Below are positions 22,183 to 33,117 of a DNA stretch of 64,000 nt, one piece after another. Source of the stretch: Nereocystis luetkeana. Lineage: Eukaryota; Sar; Phaeophyceae; Laminariales; Laminariaceae. A program made the position numbers and the translations under genes. Under the pieces are notes generated by a model. That model ran no database searches. It worked only from the letters and a program-made list of their open reading frames with translations, and was not told where the DNA came from. Location: assembly GCA_031213475.1 (NCBI GenBank), contig JARUPZ010000037.1, positions 1,178,001 to 1,242,000 on the forward strand, written 5' to 3'. How positions within the stretch are numbered: the first letter of the stretch is position 1; each line of letters opens with the position of its first letter.

Positions 22183-23283
22183 CACTCTCAGAGCGTGCTC
22201 GGTTGGTACATCCCTGGCCTCTCAGAGTTCCCACTAGAGAATCGCCTCCTTTTATTACTTGCCGGACCTTTCCAGCGGTTCTTTGTTTTCTCCATTTCTC
22301 TTGGCACTTTCAATCCTTTTTCCCCTTTTTTCTTCTTTCGTTTCGTGTGCGTGCGTGTACGGCACCGCGGGCGAGCGCTGCACCGTCGCGGGTGTCAGCG
22401 GGTGGTGGCGGGTAGAGGGGGGGTTGCAAGGAACGCGGTCGCCGTTTTCGTGGCTAGGCGTCGCGTGTGCCTCGAGACACGAGGGAAGCATGAATAGGTT
22501 CTGTCTGGCCTCCTGATATGGTTCCGGTTATACTATGTACGAGTATATAAGGGTCGTTGTGATATGTAAAATACAATTCAAGCGGGGCTTATTCTTGCGA
22601 CGAAACTAAAAATCAATGAGAGAGCGACGCAATTTGAGTACTAGCTTTGTCGAGCTGGCGAACGAGGGCCACGGTGAACACCGGGCTTCACGTGAGGCGG
22701 GCGACGGGGCTCGCTGTGGCAGAGAGGGAGGAAAGCTTTACCCGGAACGAATCGGTTGCGAGATGGTCACGAGAGGGGCGGGCCGCGTGCGAGGCTGAGA
22801 GAGAAGCTCTAGTGTTCGATTTTTTTCTTTTCTTCTTTTTGACGGGGTGTAAGGTGTTCCAATCAGGCAGAAAATATTTACACGAGAGGGGACGGGGATT
22901 TTTTTCTTCCCGAGAACATCGGTTTCATTTTCATTGTTTTCGCTGTGCTGCTGTGCCGTGCTGTGCTTTCGTACATACGAGTACAGAAATAGAGCATAAC
23001 AGGTACCTGGTATCAAAAGAAGACAATAAGTACCCTACCTGGGGTATGTACGCACGTACGACATCCGCGACGCGAAGCGTATGTGGCTTCCGAGCAGTTT
23101 TCTCCTGAAGCATGGCGGCGGGACTCTTGGCATTATCAAGTCGCCAGTTTGCAACTACAATCACGAAAAAACTATATAATCAATCATGGGTCTCTGTTCG
23201 CTTCGCACAATTTGACGTACTTTTTTTCCTGAGTGAGCGTAGCGGGCGGCGTAGGCCGCCCGCGAAGCGAGGCGCCTTGTACA
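22183..23283 (-). repeat. Dispersed repeat R1, copy b
   Basis: Nearly full-length R1 copy in minus orientation. It begins (plus strand) GAGCGTGCTCGGTTGGTACA and ends in the GC palindrome block GCGGCGTAGGCCGCCCGCG. Confidence 0.8.
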
Positions 23284-23613
23284 TTCATACCCACTACCGC
23301 TTGTACATTCATACCCACTAACGCTTGTACATTCATACCCACTACCGCTTGTACATTCATACCCACTACCGCTTGTACATTCATACCCACTACCGCTTGT
23401 ACAGTCATACCCACTACCGCTTGTACATTCATACCCACTACCGCTTGTACATTCATACCCACTACCGCTTGTACAGTCATACCCACTACCGCTTGTACAT
23501 TCATACCCACTACCGCTTGTACAGTCATACCCACTACCGCTTGTACAGTCATACCCACTACCGCTTGTACAGTCATACCCACTACCGCTTGTACAGTCAT
23601 ACCCACTACCGCT
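23275..23613 (+). repeat. 24-bp tandem array, about 14 units
   Basis: Unit GCTTGTACATTCATACCCAC plus TACC, repeated about fourteen times head to tail. The variant position toggles between ACATTCAT and ACAGTCAT, with the AGT form clustered toward the right end. The unit length is divisible by three, so both strands stay open for long stretches; these frames are not called as genes. Confidence 0.9.
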
Positions 23614-23715
23614 GCGGGGCACTAAAAAGAACATTAATTAATGCGTTTGAAGAGCCGACCCGCGAGACCATTTATTTTGACCCGAAGGTTCGACCCGCGT
23701 GAAACCCGTGTCTCA

Positions 23716-23965
23716 CGGGTCAGTCGGAAGGTGGCGGGTCGGGTCGGGTCGGGTCAGGAGATTTTGAAATCTCGCGGGTCGGGTCGGGTCGGGCCAGGAG
23801 ATTTTCAAATCTCACGGGTCAGGTCGGGTCGGGTCAAGAGGCTTTCACAATCTCGCGGGTCGGGTCGGGTCAAGTCAACATACCTCAAATATTCGCGGGT
23901 CGGGTCGGGTCAGCTGACCCGAACCGACCCCACCCGACCCGTGAGGTTTGACCTGACCCACGAAA
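23716..23965 (+). repeat. GGGTC-rich tandem array, right
   Basis: Same unit type and orientation as the array at 21.7 kb, including the spacer GGAGATTTTCAAATCTCACG. Together the two arrays flank R1 copy b and the 24-bp array. Confidence 0.8.
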
Positions 23966-24049
23966 AGCCCTGAGTATGACAGCAGTGATCTACTTGTACA
24001 GTTCAAGCAGCAGTGTATCATGCCATCATACCAGGTACCTGCTATTAAT

Positions 24050-25685
24050 ATACAAGGCGCTTCGCTCCGCGGGCGGCCTACGCCGCCCGCTACGCTCGCT
24101 CAGGAAGGAAAAAAGTACATCAAATTATGCGAAGCAAACACAGAGATCCACGATAGTTTTTTTTTTTTTTAATGATCATAATTGTAAACCGGCGACTTGA
24201 TAATGCCAAGAGTCCCGCGGCCATGCTTCAGGAAAAAACAGCTCCGACGCCAGCTCGAATGCCACATACGCTTCGCGTCGTGGATGTCGTACGTATGTAT
24301 ATACCCCAGTTTGGGTACTACTTATTTTCTTCTTTTCATATGCTCTATGCCTATACTCGTATGTGCGAAGAAAGCGAAAGCACAGCACGGCACCGCAGCA
24401 CAGCAAAAACAATCAAAAATGAAACCGAAAATTCGGAAAGGGAAAAAAATCCCCATCCCCTCTCGTTTAACAATTTTCTGCCTGATTGGAACACCTTACA
24501 CCCCGTCAAAAAGAAGAAAATAACAAAATCGAACAGAAGAGCTTCTCTCTCAGCCTCGTACGCCGCCCGCCCCTCTCGCGACCACCTCGCCACCGATTCG
24601 GTCCGGGTCAAGCTTTTATCACTCTCTGCCACAATCAGCCCCGTCGCCCGCCTCGCGTGAAGCCCGGTGCTCACCGTGGCCGTCGTTCGCCAGCTCGATA
24701 ACGTTGGGGTTCAAACCGCACAGCTCCCTCTTTCAACTTCAACGTGGTCGCAAAAATAGCACCGCTTGAATATTATCTTGCGATCCCGAACGACCCTTAG
24801 GCCATCTCTTATGGGAGGGTTTTGAAAACCGAAAAACTTACCCGAAACTGTGTTTTATACGTGCTTTCACGTAATTTAGACCGGGAGTCCTACCGAATCA
24901 GGCTCGCTCTTCTCAGAATACTTGCAGTCTTTTGGGGAGAGGTATCTAGACCCGTTTTTCTTTTCTTCAGGGGTGTCGTTCGAGGTTTTTACGATGTTGT
25001 CATTTACAGACAAAAAAAGCAACAAGGCATTTTCAGATATATATCGACGTTTCAGCCGAAAAAATGGCCTTTTTTTTCAGATATATCGCGTCCGAAACTG
25101 AATACCTGGTAGAGGAAACTGGAGTGTATCGACAATTTTTCAAAATGCTATCCTGAAGAAACAGCAAACGGCGTTGCATGCCTCTCGCAAAATGACTGGT
25201 GGGACTTCAAGAAAAGCGGACCCGATTCGCCCGTTTCCCTGTTCAAATACGCCTGCGAAGGTGCTGAAACCTCGATTTCCAGAAACCAAAACCGGTTTGC
25301 CATAAGAGATGGCCTTATAACTCGTACATACTCTATCAAAAATCATAAATGGAAGCCAGACAAAGCCCGTTCATGCATCGCTCGTGTCTCGAGGCACAAA
25401 CGCCTAGGCACGAAAGTGGCGACCGCGCTCCTTGCAACCCCCCCTCTACCCGCCAGCACCCGCTGACACCCGCGACGGTGCCGGGCTCTCCCGCGGTGCC
25501 GCACTCGGAGTACACGCACGCACACACGAAACGAAAGAAGAAAAGAGGAAGAAAGGACCGAGAGTGCCAAGAGAAATGGAGAAAACAAAGAACTGCTGGA
25601 AAGGTTCGGCAAGTAATGAAAGGAGGAGGTTTGGAAGTGGGAGCTCTGAGAGGCCAGGGATGTACCAACCGAGCACGCTCAGGGA
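24050..25685 (+). repeat. Dispersed repeat R1, copy c, interrupted
   Basis: Begins TACAAGGCGCTTCGCTCCGC and ends CCGAGCACGCTCAGGGA. Interrupted at 24800-25314 by a TIR element; the two R1 parts align with uninterrupted copies on either side of one TTA. Confidence 0.85.
24800..25314. mobile_element. TIR element inside R1 copy c (515 bp)
   Basis: Starts GGCCATCTCTTATGG and ends CCATAAGAGATGGCC, a 15-bp perfect terminal inverted repeat. It is flanked by TTA on both sides (24797-24799, 25315-25317). The sister R1 copy at 26.2 kb keeps the uninterrupted site CCCTTATAACTCG, a true empty site. No transposase frame. Confidence 0.9.
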
Positions 25686-25687
25686 TT

Positions 25688-27455
25688 TAGATCTACGTAT
25701 GTATATACCCCAGGTAGGGTACTACTTATTTTCTTCTTTTCATATGCTCTCTGTTTGTACTCGTATTTACGAAGAAAGCGAAAGCACAGCACGGCACCGC
25801 AGCACTGCAAAAACAATCAAAAATGAAACCGAAAATTCGGAAAGGGAAAAAAATCCCCGTCCCCTCTCGTGTAACAATTTTCTGCCTGATTGGAACACCT
25901 TACATCCGGTCAAAAAGAAGAAAGGAAAAACAAAATCGAACAGAAGAGCTTCTCTCTCAGCCTCGTACGCCGCCCGCCCCTCTCGCGACCACCTCGCCAC
26001 CGATTCGGTCCGAGTCAAGCTTTTATCACTCTCTGCCACAATCAGCCCCGTCGCCCGCCTCGCGTGAAGCCCGGTGCTCACCGTGGCCGTCGTTCGCCAG
26101 CTCGATAAAGTTGGTGTTCAAACTGGACAGCTCCCTCTTTCAACTTCAACGTGGTCGCAAAAATAAGCACCGCTTGAATATTATCTTGCGATCCCGAACG
26201 ACCCTTATAACTCGTACATACTCTATCAAAAGTCATAATGGAAGCCAGACAAAGCCCGTTCATGCATCCCTCGTGTTTCGAGGCACACGCGACGCCTAGG
26301 CACGAAAGCGGCGACCGCGCTCCTTGCAACCCCCCCTCTACCCGCCAGCAACCGCTGACATCCGCGACGGTGCCGGGCTCTCCCGCGGTGCCGTACTCGG
26401 AGTACACGCACACACACGAAACGAAGGAAGAAAAAAAAGGGGTTCTGCCAAAATCAGGTATACCTGGCCACTTTTCGGCCAAAATCAGTTACATTCTAAA
26501 AACAAGTACAACACACACCCCAGGAGCCCTGCTATTGGCCAGGCTGCCATTGTAACTGATTTTGGCTCGAAAAGGCCAAGGTATACCTGTTTTTTTCCAC
26601 TCTGTCTAGCTTTCAACTGATTTCGGCCAACTTTGAAGAAATCAGAGGGACCATACTGACACTCTGTTGTTTCTCTCCGTATGCGTCTTCCTCCCTCGGT
26701 TGAAGTTGTGATAAACTCTGTACTCATACGTTGTACGTGAAAGTACATATTTACGTATGCATGCATCCGTACGCTGGTTCACTTTCTTTCTTCTTTGGGG
26801 TGTGCGACGTGCTTCAGTTATTAAATAGTTATTGTGATGTGTCCTGCTGTCCTGCTGCGTGTTGTTTTCTATGTATGGTCACAGCGGTTTATACAGCACC
26901 ATGGTCGTTGTCCGCACTCTGCACCACCCCGCGTCGAGGTGGTCTCAGGTTTGGTACGGCAAGATAATTTCGTGCCGAGCAGGCGGTTCCGCGAGGACGG
27001 TCTAGAGCTGCCAACGGGGGGGGGCGCCAGAGTAAATACTCTTGTTGGCGCCCCCGCCATGGCAAAACAAACGACACGAAGCCTATTAATAGTGACTCTC
27101 TGCAGGCCCAAGTGAAACCTGTGGTATTTACACTCTAAAGAAAACTAAACGATTTACATTTTAGAGGACATGTGGAACGCTTCATTTTTTACCCGACTTT
27201 CATGGACACAACACCGCTCGTGGCGCGCGTTTATCACTTGGTTTTAATATGTACCTGATTTTGGCTCAAACGGATCAGGTATAACTGATTTTGGCATTTG
27301 CCCCCAAAAAAAAGAAAGGACCGAAAGTGCCAAGAGAAATGGAGAAAACAAAGAACTGCTGGAAAGGTCCGGCAAGTAATGAAAGGAGGCGGTTTGGAAG
27401 TGGGAGCTCTGAGAGGCCAGGGATGTACCAACCGAGCACGCTCAGGGATTGAAAT
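25688..27455 (+). repeat. Dispersed repeat R1, copy d, 5'-truncated and interrupted
   Basis: Lacks the first part of R1. It starts at the TACGTATGTATATACCCCAG segment directly after copy c and runs to about 26440. It resumes at about 27300 (AAGAAAGGACCGAAAGTGCC) to the R1 end. The gap is filled by an 849-bp TIR element. Confidence 0.8.
26447..27295. mobile_element. TIR element inside R1 copy d (849 bp) with internal foldback
   Basis: Ends GCCAAAATCAGGTATACCTG and (reverse complement of the right end) GCCAAAATCAGTTATACCTG, a 20-bp terminal repeat with one mismatch. A second inverted pair makes a 135-bp foldback at 26455-26589. No clean target duplication, because the junctions lie in A- and G-rich tracts. 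No protein recognised. Confidence 0.7.
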
Positions 27456-27465
27456 CTACAGTAGG

Positions 27466-29290
27466 TACAAGGCGCTTCGCTCCGCGGGCGGCGTACGCCG
27501 CCCGCTACGTTCGCTCTGGAAGAAAAAGTACATGTCGAACTACGCGAAGCGGACAGAAGGTCGATGATTGAACATATATTTCTATGATTGTTGTATAGTT
27601 GCAAATTGGCGACTTGATAATGCCAAGAGTCACATGCCGTACGTACTGGTACGTACATACCCCAGGTAGGGCACTGACTTTCTTCTTTCGATATGCTGTA
27701 TGATATGTACTGGTATGTACGCACGAGAAAGCACAGCATGGCACAGAGGCACAGCACAGCAGCACTGCAAATCTACGAAAACGAAACCGAAAAATTCGGA
27801 AGGAGAAAAAAATCCCCGTCCCCTCTCATGTAACAATTGTCTGCCCCTGGAACACCTTGCACCAGTCAAAGAAGAAAAAAAATGGGAAAAAATGAACAGC
27901 AGAGCTTCTCTCTCAGGCCGGATCTTATGCATTTTTTTTTTAGGTGATTATATGACTGTTTACGGAGGCTTCGGGGTATCTGGTCCCATATCTGAGCAGA
28001 TTTTATCAAAATCACGTCTTATGGTGCCTGTTTGGTGGAAAAAATGTTCCTCCGAGATTTTATCACTCCTGAAATTCCATTAAATGTTTTTTTTTGTCAG
28101 CCTTTTCTGATCAACTCTGAAAGTGATAAAATTTGGCTTTGCACTAGACCTCGGTGGCATTATACAATTTTGTCTAGGTTATAGACTGGGTTCATGACGA
28201 GTCACGACGCTACATGCTTGGTTACGCTTGTACACAGCTGGGCTCCAACACTTGTGCATCGGCCACCACGGAGAGGGAGGGCATCAGTACCTTGGCCACC
28301 ATCGTGTCCCTTGCGGCTGCCCAACTGCAGCGGCTCTAGGCAAAACAACTTTGGAAACGAATAGGAGGAGACTACAGCAGCAGTATCACAACAATCAAAC
28401 GGTATTTTTCTGACTACGACCGCCGCAAGCAGCTCATGCTCCGCGAAGGCGAGAGCTCCTTGCTGGTCCAGCGACTAGCAAACCCCTTACGCAGCTCCCC
28501 AGGGGGTTCCACATTCCGCTGCTTCCTTCGAGGAGCTGGTGGTGAAGGTTGATCGCCCAACCCGGCGTGAGCGACTCTCGTTCGTGTCGTGGTCCACGTG
28601 GAGTTCAAAATGTCGGTTGTGTTCTGTTTTTTTAGTTCTCCCATGAAATAAAACCAAAATCACGATAAGACGGCACATGGCGCACCGATCTGGTGTGGCT
28701 TTTTGCCGGTGGAAAATCCGACTTCCTGCCTTTTTCAATCACTCAAAAAATTTTGCATAAGACCCAGCCTCAGCCTCGTACGCCGCCCACCCCTCTCTCG
28801 ACCACCTCGCCACCGATTCGGTCCGTGTAAATCTTTCCTCCCTCTCTGTCACAGTGATCCCCGCTGCCCGTCCCGCGTGAAGCCCGGTGCTCACCGTGAC
28901 CCTCGTTCGCCAGCTCGACGATGTCGATGGTCAGAAGGGTGTTCGTCTCTTTGTATAGTTCAGAGTGGTCGCAAAAATAAGCACCGTTTGAATCCTAGCT
29001 TGCAATCCCGAACGTCCCTTATGGACTTGAACATACTCAGTCTAATTTTTCAGATGGATGAAACACAGAGCCCATTCATGCTTCCCTTGTGTCTTGAGGC
29101 ACACACGACGCCTAGCCACGAAAACCGCGACCGCACTCCTTGCAACCCCCCCTCTAACCGCCAGCATCCGCCGACACCCGCGACGGCGCCGGGCTCGCCC
29201 GTGTCACCGTGCTCCGACTACACACACGCACACGAAACGGAAGAAGAAAGAAGGAAAAAAAAACTGAAAGTGCAAAAGAAATTTTAACCA
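27466..29290 (+). repeat. Dispersed repeat R1, copy e, interrupted
   Basis: Starts TACAAGGCGCTTCGCTCCGC just after copy d, runs to TTCTCTCTCAG at 27916 and resumes at 28769 (CTCAGCCTCGTACGCCGCCC). It fades out near 29290, losing the last part of R1. Confidence 0.8.
27917..28768. mobile_element. TIR element inside R1 copy e (852 bp)
   Basis: Left end GCCGGATCTTATGCA, right end (reverse complement) GCTGGGTCTTATGCA. The 5-bp duplication CTCAG lies at 27912-27916 and 28769-28773. Inside, a plus-strand stretch around 28410-28480 reads DYDRRKQLMLREGESSLLVQ, which has the look of a host coding exon. No transposase seen. Confidence 0.75.
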
Positions 29291-31048
29291 GCCGGTGAAA
29301 AAAAGCGAAAGAGAGCCTCCCAAACCGCTGAAAAAAACAAAATCGACTTTTTCTTTTCCCGAGATTTTTTTTCTATTGTTCTGGGAAAAAAAGTGTGGCA
29401 CGAGAAGCAAGCACGCAAAGAAAGCAAAGAACGCGAAGAAAGCAAGAATCGTAGAAGCGACAAAAAACCGTGGGAGACTCGCTGAGCGTGAGGCAGGTGC
29501 TTATAATCAAGTGATTTTAGGAAAAGGGTAACTTTAAGTATGTGTATGTAGTTCTATACCTGGGACAGTACTTTGTGCAGAGAATAATACCGGGATGTGT
29601 TTTGATGATGTACGGTATTACTGCGGTAGTGTGCTATTTGCCGCAGACGTCTCACCGATTTAGCTTCAACATGCACCGACTCGTACGCTTCGCCGGGTCG
29701 AAGGCGGCCCATCGCACGCAAGCGGCCGAGGACATATTCCACGTCCTCTATTCGCCAATTCCTGTCGGGATTGTACAAACAGGTGATACTACCAACATTA
29801 TAGCGTCACAGCAGGTTGGGGAAACACAGGCGAAGAACATAGGACCGACTGCTACTTCCAAACGGCGGATGGTATGTGGTGCCTGGTACCTGACACGCAG
29901 TCAATATGGCTCACGGGTGACATTAACGATTGCAATGCATCTATCACTCGATTTTGCGGTGAGATATGCTAGGACGATCTTCGTGTACGTACCGGAAAAA
30001 GTCTAGCTTCGGTGCGAGGATCTGGTGTTGCGTTTGCCAAGCGTCTTCATCGCCCAGCTCGCCGTTTCTCCTACTCGTCGCAGATACGACGATGCCCATC
30101 ACCAGTTATGCGTGCCCTCTGAGGACAGATAAGACGCTAGCAAAGCTTCCTTGCCAATGCACCACAACTATCCACAACAGTCAGAGAGCAGGAGCAGGAC
30201 GGTACGACAGCAGTCTCGAGGTAGGGGCGACATCACTCCTACAACCTATAAACAACCTACAACATCCGCGGCGAAACTTTTGATGTTCCCGAAACGGAAC
30301 AAACATTTCCTCACCAAAAACACTCCCCGACCCCAAAAAACCTATACAAAACTTTGAAAACCCTGATAATCCCGCCGCATTTTCAAAAATGCTCGTGGGA
30401 GTTTAGGGGGGTAAACCGGGTCAGAGCAAAACTGAGCTCGGCTGGGGGCCTAGAATAAGCACCGCTCTGGCCGGCGGCGGCGAGATATGTCAAGCCAGAA
30501 GGTGTGAGAGAATCGTGCTGCTTAGCGACAAAGAGGCAAAGATACAGCACGCCTGGAGGGTGTTTTCTGATGGAAGAGTACAGCCATCGAGTGTGGGTTG
30601 CTGCGGCCAGGCAAGACACGGTCAGGGAAGGTGGCTGCAGATAACTTCACCAACTCGGCAACAGCATTTGCGCGAGGCAGCTGCTTCGGCGGCTGAAAAA
30701 CTCATGGTAAGGACGCGGTAAGACTACGAGAGGGCTGACCTTGCCGCCGCTGTTGCTGCCACGCGCGCCCGCGAGGTTGAGTTATGCTCAATCACCCAGA
30801 CTCTGCACCGTGGGAAGAGGATCCGCGCCCGAACGACCCCGCCAGCCAAGTCGGCGGCCAACCAGGTGGGAAACTGTGGACTGGTCGTGCAAACTGTTTC
30901 TCCCCTCGTCGTGCGTAACCTGCTGGTTAGGGCTGTGCGTACTGCTGTGGCAGGTACTGCACTCTATTCATAGTTGCTACAATTGTAGCTATTACGTAGG
31001 ACAGATGCAAATTAGATGTAGTTCCATTCTTGTTGCCGGTCTTGCATG
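29291..31048. other. Gene-poor stretch with gene-like fragments
   Basis: Two protein-like segments were noted but not resolved into genes. On the minus strand at about 29.63-29.76 kb, NWRIEDVEYVLGRLRAMGRL. On the plus strand at about 30.65-30.87 kb, REAAASAAEKLM and, past one in-frame stop, ADLAAAVAATRAREVELCSI to a GTGGGA donor-like site. The rest is AT-rich or simple sequence. Confidence 0.35.
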
Positions 31049-31052
31049 TAAA

Positions 31053-32760
31053 GACCTACTTATGCCAATGGGAAAGCGAAGTGTCAATAAAAAGTTAGAA
31101 TTCCAAAGATCCTCCAGAATTTTGAGGAAACACGCGTCCTATGGGTACGTTTAGAAAAAAAAAAAGTTCCAAACTTTTGGAAAACCCGAAAAAAGAAATC
31201 TGGGGCCGATGCTGAGACCTATGCCAATGGAAACGCGAAGTTCAAAAGTTTTTTTTCAAATATATCGCTTTGAAAAAACAGCCGAAATTTTTTTCGTACC
31301 GCCGCTGTGGGAAAAATAGAGAAAAATGCTTGTTTTTTTCTTTTTTTCCCCCCAACGGCTGCAGGCGGCGCAATTTGTGTTTTTCTGGTCGCAAATAGTC
31401 AACACGGTGATCGAAACCAGCTCGTGCGACGATCGACGCTCGATCTCGACATAGACTCAGCCCACGGACAACCCACTCACTATCTGGCAAGCCCAACGAG
31501 TATAGATGACGGCCTCGAGTATATCAGGTGGATCCATGGTCTAGGGGGCGAGAGCTTCCCGGCGGCGTCCTACGGTATCCTCCCAAACCTGAAAAAAAGT
31601 CTATTTTTTGCCATTCGAGACGGATGGAGAAGTTTTGTCTTCTGTTTTGTGCAAACCAGCGGCCAAATATTTTTTTGTCACACGAATGGTCAGCTCCCGC
31701 CACATGACACCGGCCATGGTGTGAAGACGGTGACCCTAGGGTGGGTCGGAGCCCCTAACGAACGCCCTCCGTTCAGAATTCATGACGCAATCGTTGGTTT
31801 TGTTGATCGATGTCTGTCGAGGACTCGGAATCTCGCCGCTTCGAACCAAAGATCGGCCTGAGTTTTTCTCAAGCCGATGTTGCCCAACATCGGCCCCAGA
31901 TTTGCTTTTTTTGGGCTTTTCCAAAAGTTCGGATTTTTTTTTTTTTTAGGTGGCCCATAGGAAGCGTGTTCTGATTTTTTTCGGCGGGTATATTTGAAAT
32001 TCAAACTTTTTATTGCAACTTCGCTGTACCATTGGCATAGGTCTGATCGGCTTGAGAAAAACTCAGGCCGATCTTTGGTTCGAAGCGGCGAGATTCCGAG
32101 TCCTTGACGCATCGATCGACAAAACCAACGACTGCGTCATGAATTATGAACAGAGTGCGCTCATTAGGGGCTCCGACCCACCTGGGGTCACCGTCTTCAC
32201 ACCATGGCCGGTGTCATGTGACGGGAGCTGACCAGGCGTATGATGAAGAACAATTGGCCGCTGATGTGCACAAAACAGAAGACAAAACTTCTCCATCGGT
32301 CTCGAATGGCAAAAAATAGACTTTTTTTCAGGTTGGGGAGGATACCGTAGGACGCCGCCGGCAAGCTCTCGCCCCCTAGACCATGGATCCACCTGATATC
32401 TTCGAGGCCGTCATCTACATTCTTTGGTCTTGCCGGACACCGAGCGGGTTGGCCGTGGGCTGAGTCTTCGTTGAGATCGAGCTTTGGCCTTGCCGGACAC
32501 CGAGCGGGTTGGCCGTGGGCTGAGTCTTCGTTGAGATCGAGCTTCAATCGTCGCACGAGCTCGTTTCTATCAGCGTGTTGACAATTTGCAACCAGAAAAA
32601 ACAAATTGCGCCGCCTGCAGCCGTTGGGGGGAAAAAAAGAAAAAGTCAAACATTTTTTTCTTTTTTTTCACAGCGGCGGTACGAGGATTTTTCGGCTGTT
32701 CTTTGAAAGCGACATGTTCGAAAAAAACTTTTGGACTTCGCGTTTCCATTGGCATAGGTC
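31053..32760 (-). mobile_element. TIR element 'GACCTATG', older inverted copy, split by a younger copy
   Basis: The outer element runs from GACCTACTTATGCCAATGG at 31053 to CATTGGCATAGGTC at 32760, in inverted orientation relative to copy 1. Its two parts (31053-31215 and 32047-32760) add up to about the family length. TAA borders both outer sides (31049-31051 plus one extra A; 32761-32763). A 61-62-bp internal segment is duplicated in tandem at about 32421-32544. Confidence 0.75.
31216..32043 (+). mobile_element. TIR element 'GACCTATG', younger copy nested in the older one (828 bp)
   Basis: Complete GACCTATG...CATAGGTC copy, flanked by TGA on both sides (31213-31215, 32044-32046), in opposite orientation to the element it sits in. 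Interior nearly parallel to copy 1 at 16 kb. No transposase. Confidence 0.85.
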
Positions 32761-33117
32761 TAACTGCCAAATATTATCGCTGCAAAGTATGCCGTCCGTA
32801 GTCCTCGTACGCTGCAGCAGGGTCTTTGTCCGCACTTAGTTCTGTGCTGACAGACAACTTACCCTCGAGTCGCAGCAGTGCCCAGCCGTACGTCGTGTGT
32901 GCGCGTACGTGGTGTACGCGTCACTGCGGTACCAACCGCCGAGCAATGCTGTATTATTAATATGTAAACTGTAGTAACGCCAGGGGTAAAACCAGTTGCA
33001 AACTGCTGCTACCTTTTGTTCAGCAGGATGTGAACGGTATATACTGCTGTACTGAATAGCAGCTGACAGCGGGCAGCAACCGTACAGTAGCGTGCACCTC
33101 CTCACTGCGGTATCACT

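Noticed and set aside
23161-23702. Long open frames on both strands reading TACTFIPT or GMTVQAVV repeats
   Set aside because: They are translations of the 24-bp tandem array, whose unit length is divisible by three and lacks stops in several frames. No start context or splice evidence.
22183-29290. Ser/Arg- and Phe-rich frames of 100-210 codons in R1 copies
   Set aside because: They recur in every R1 copy with indels that change frame and have no protein-like constraint. Treated as repeat translation.
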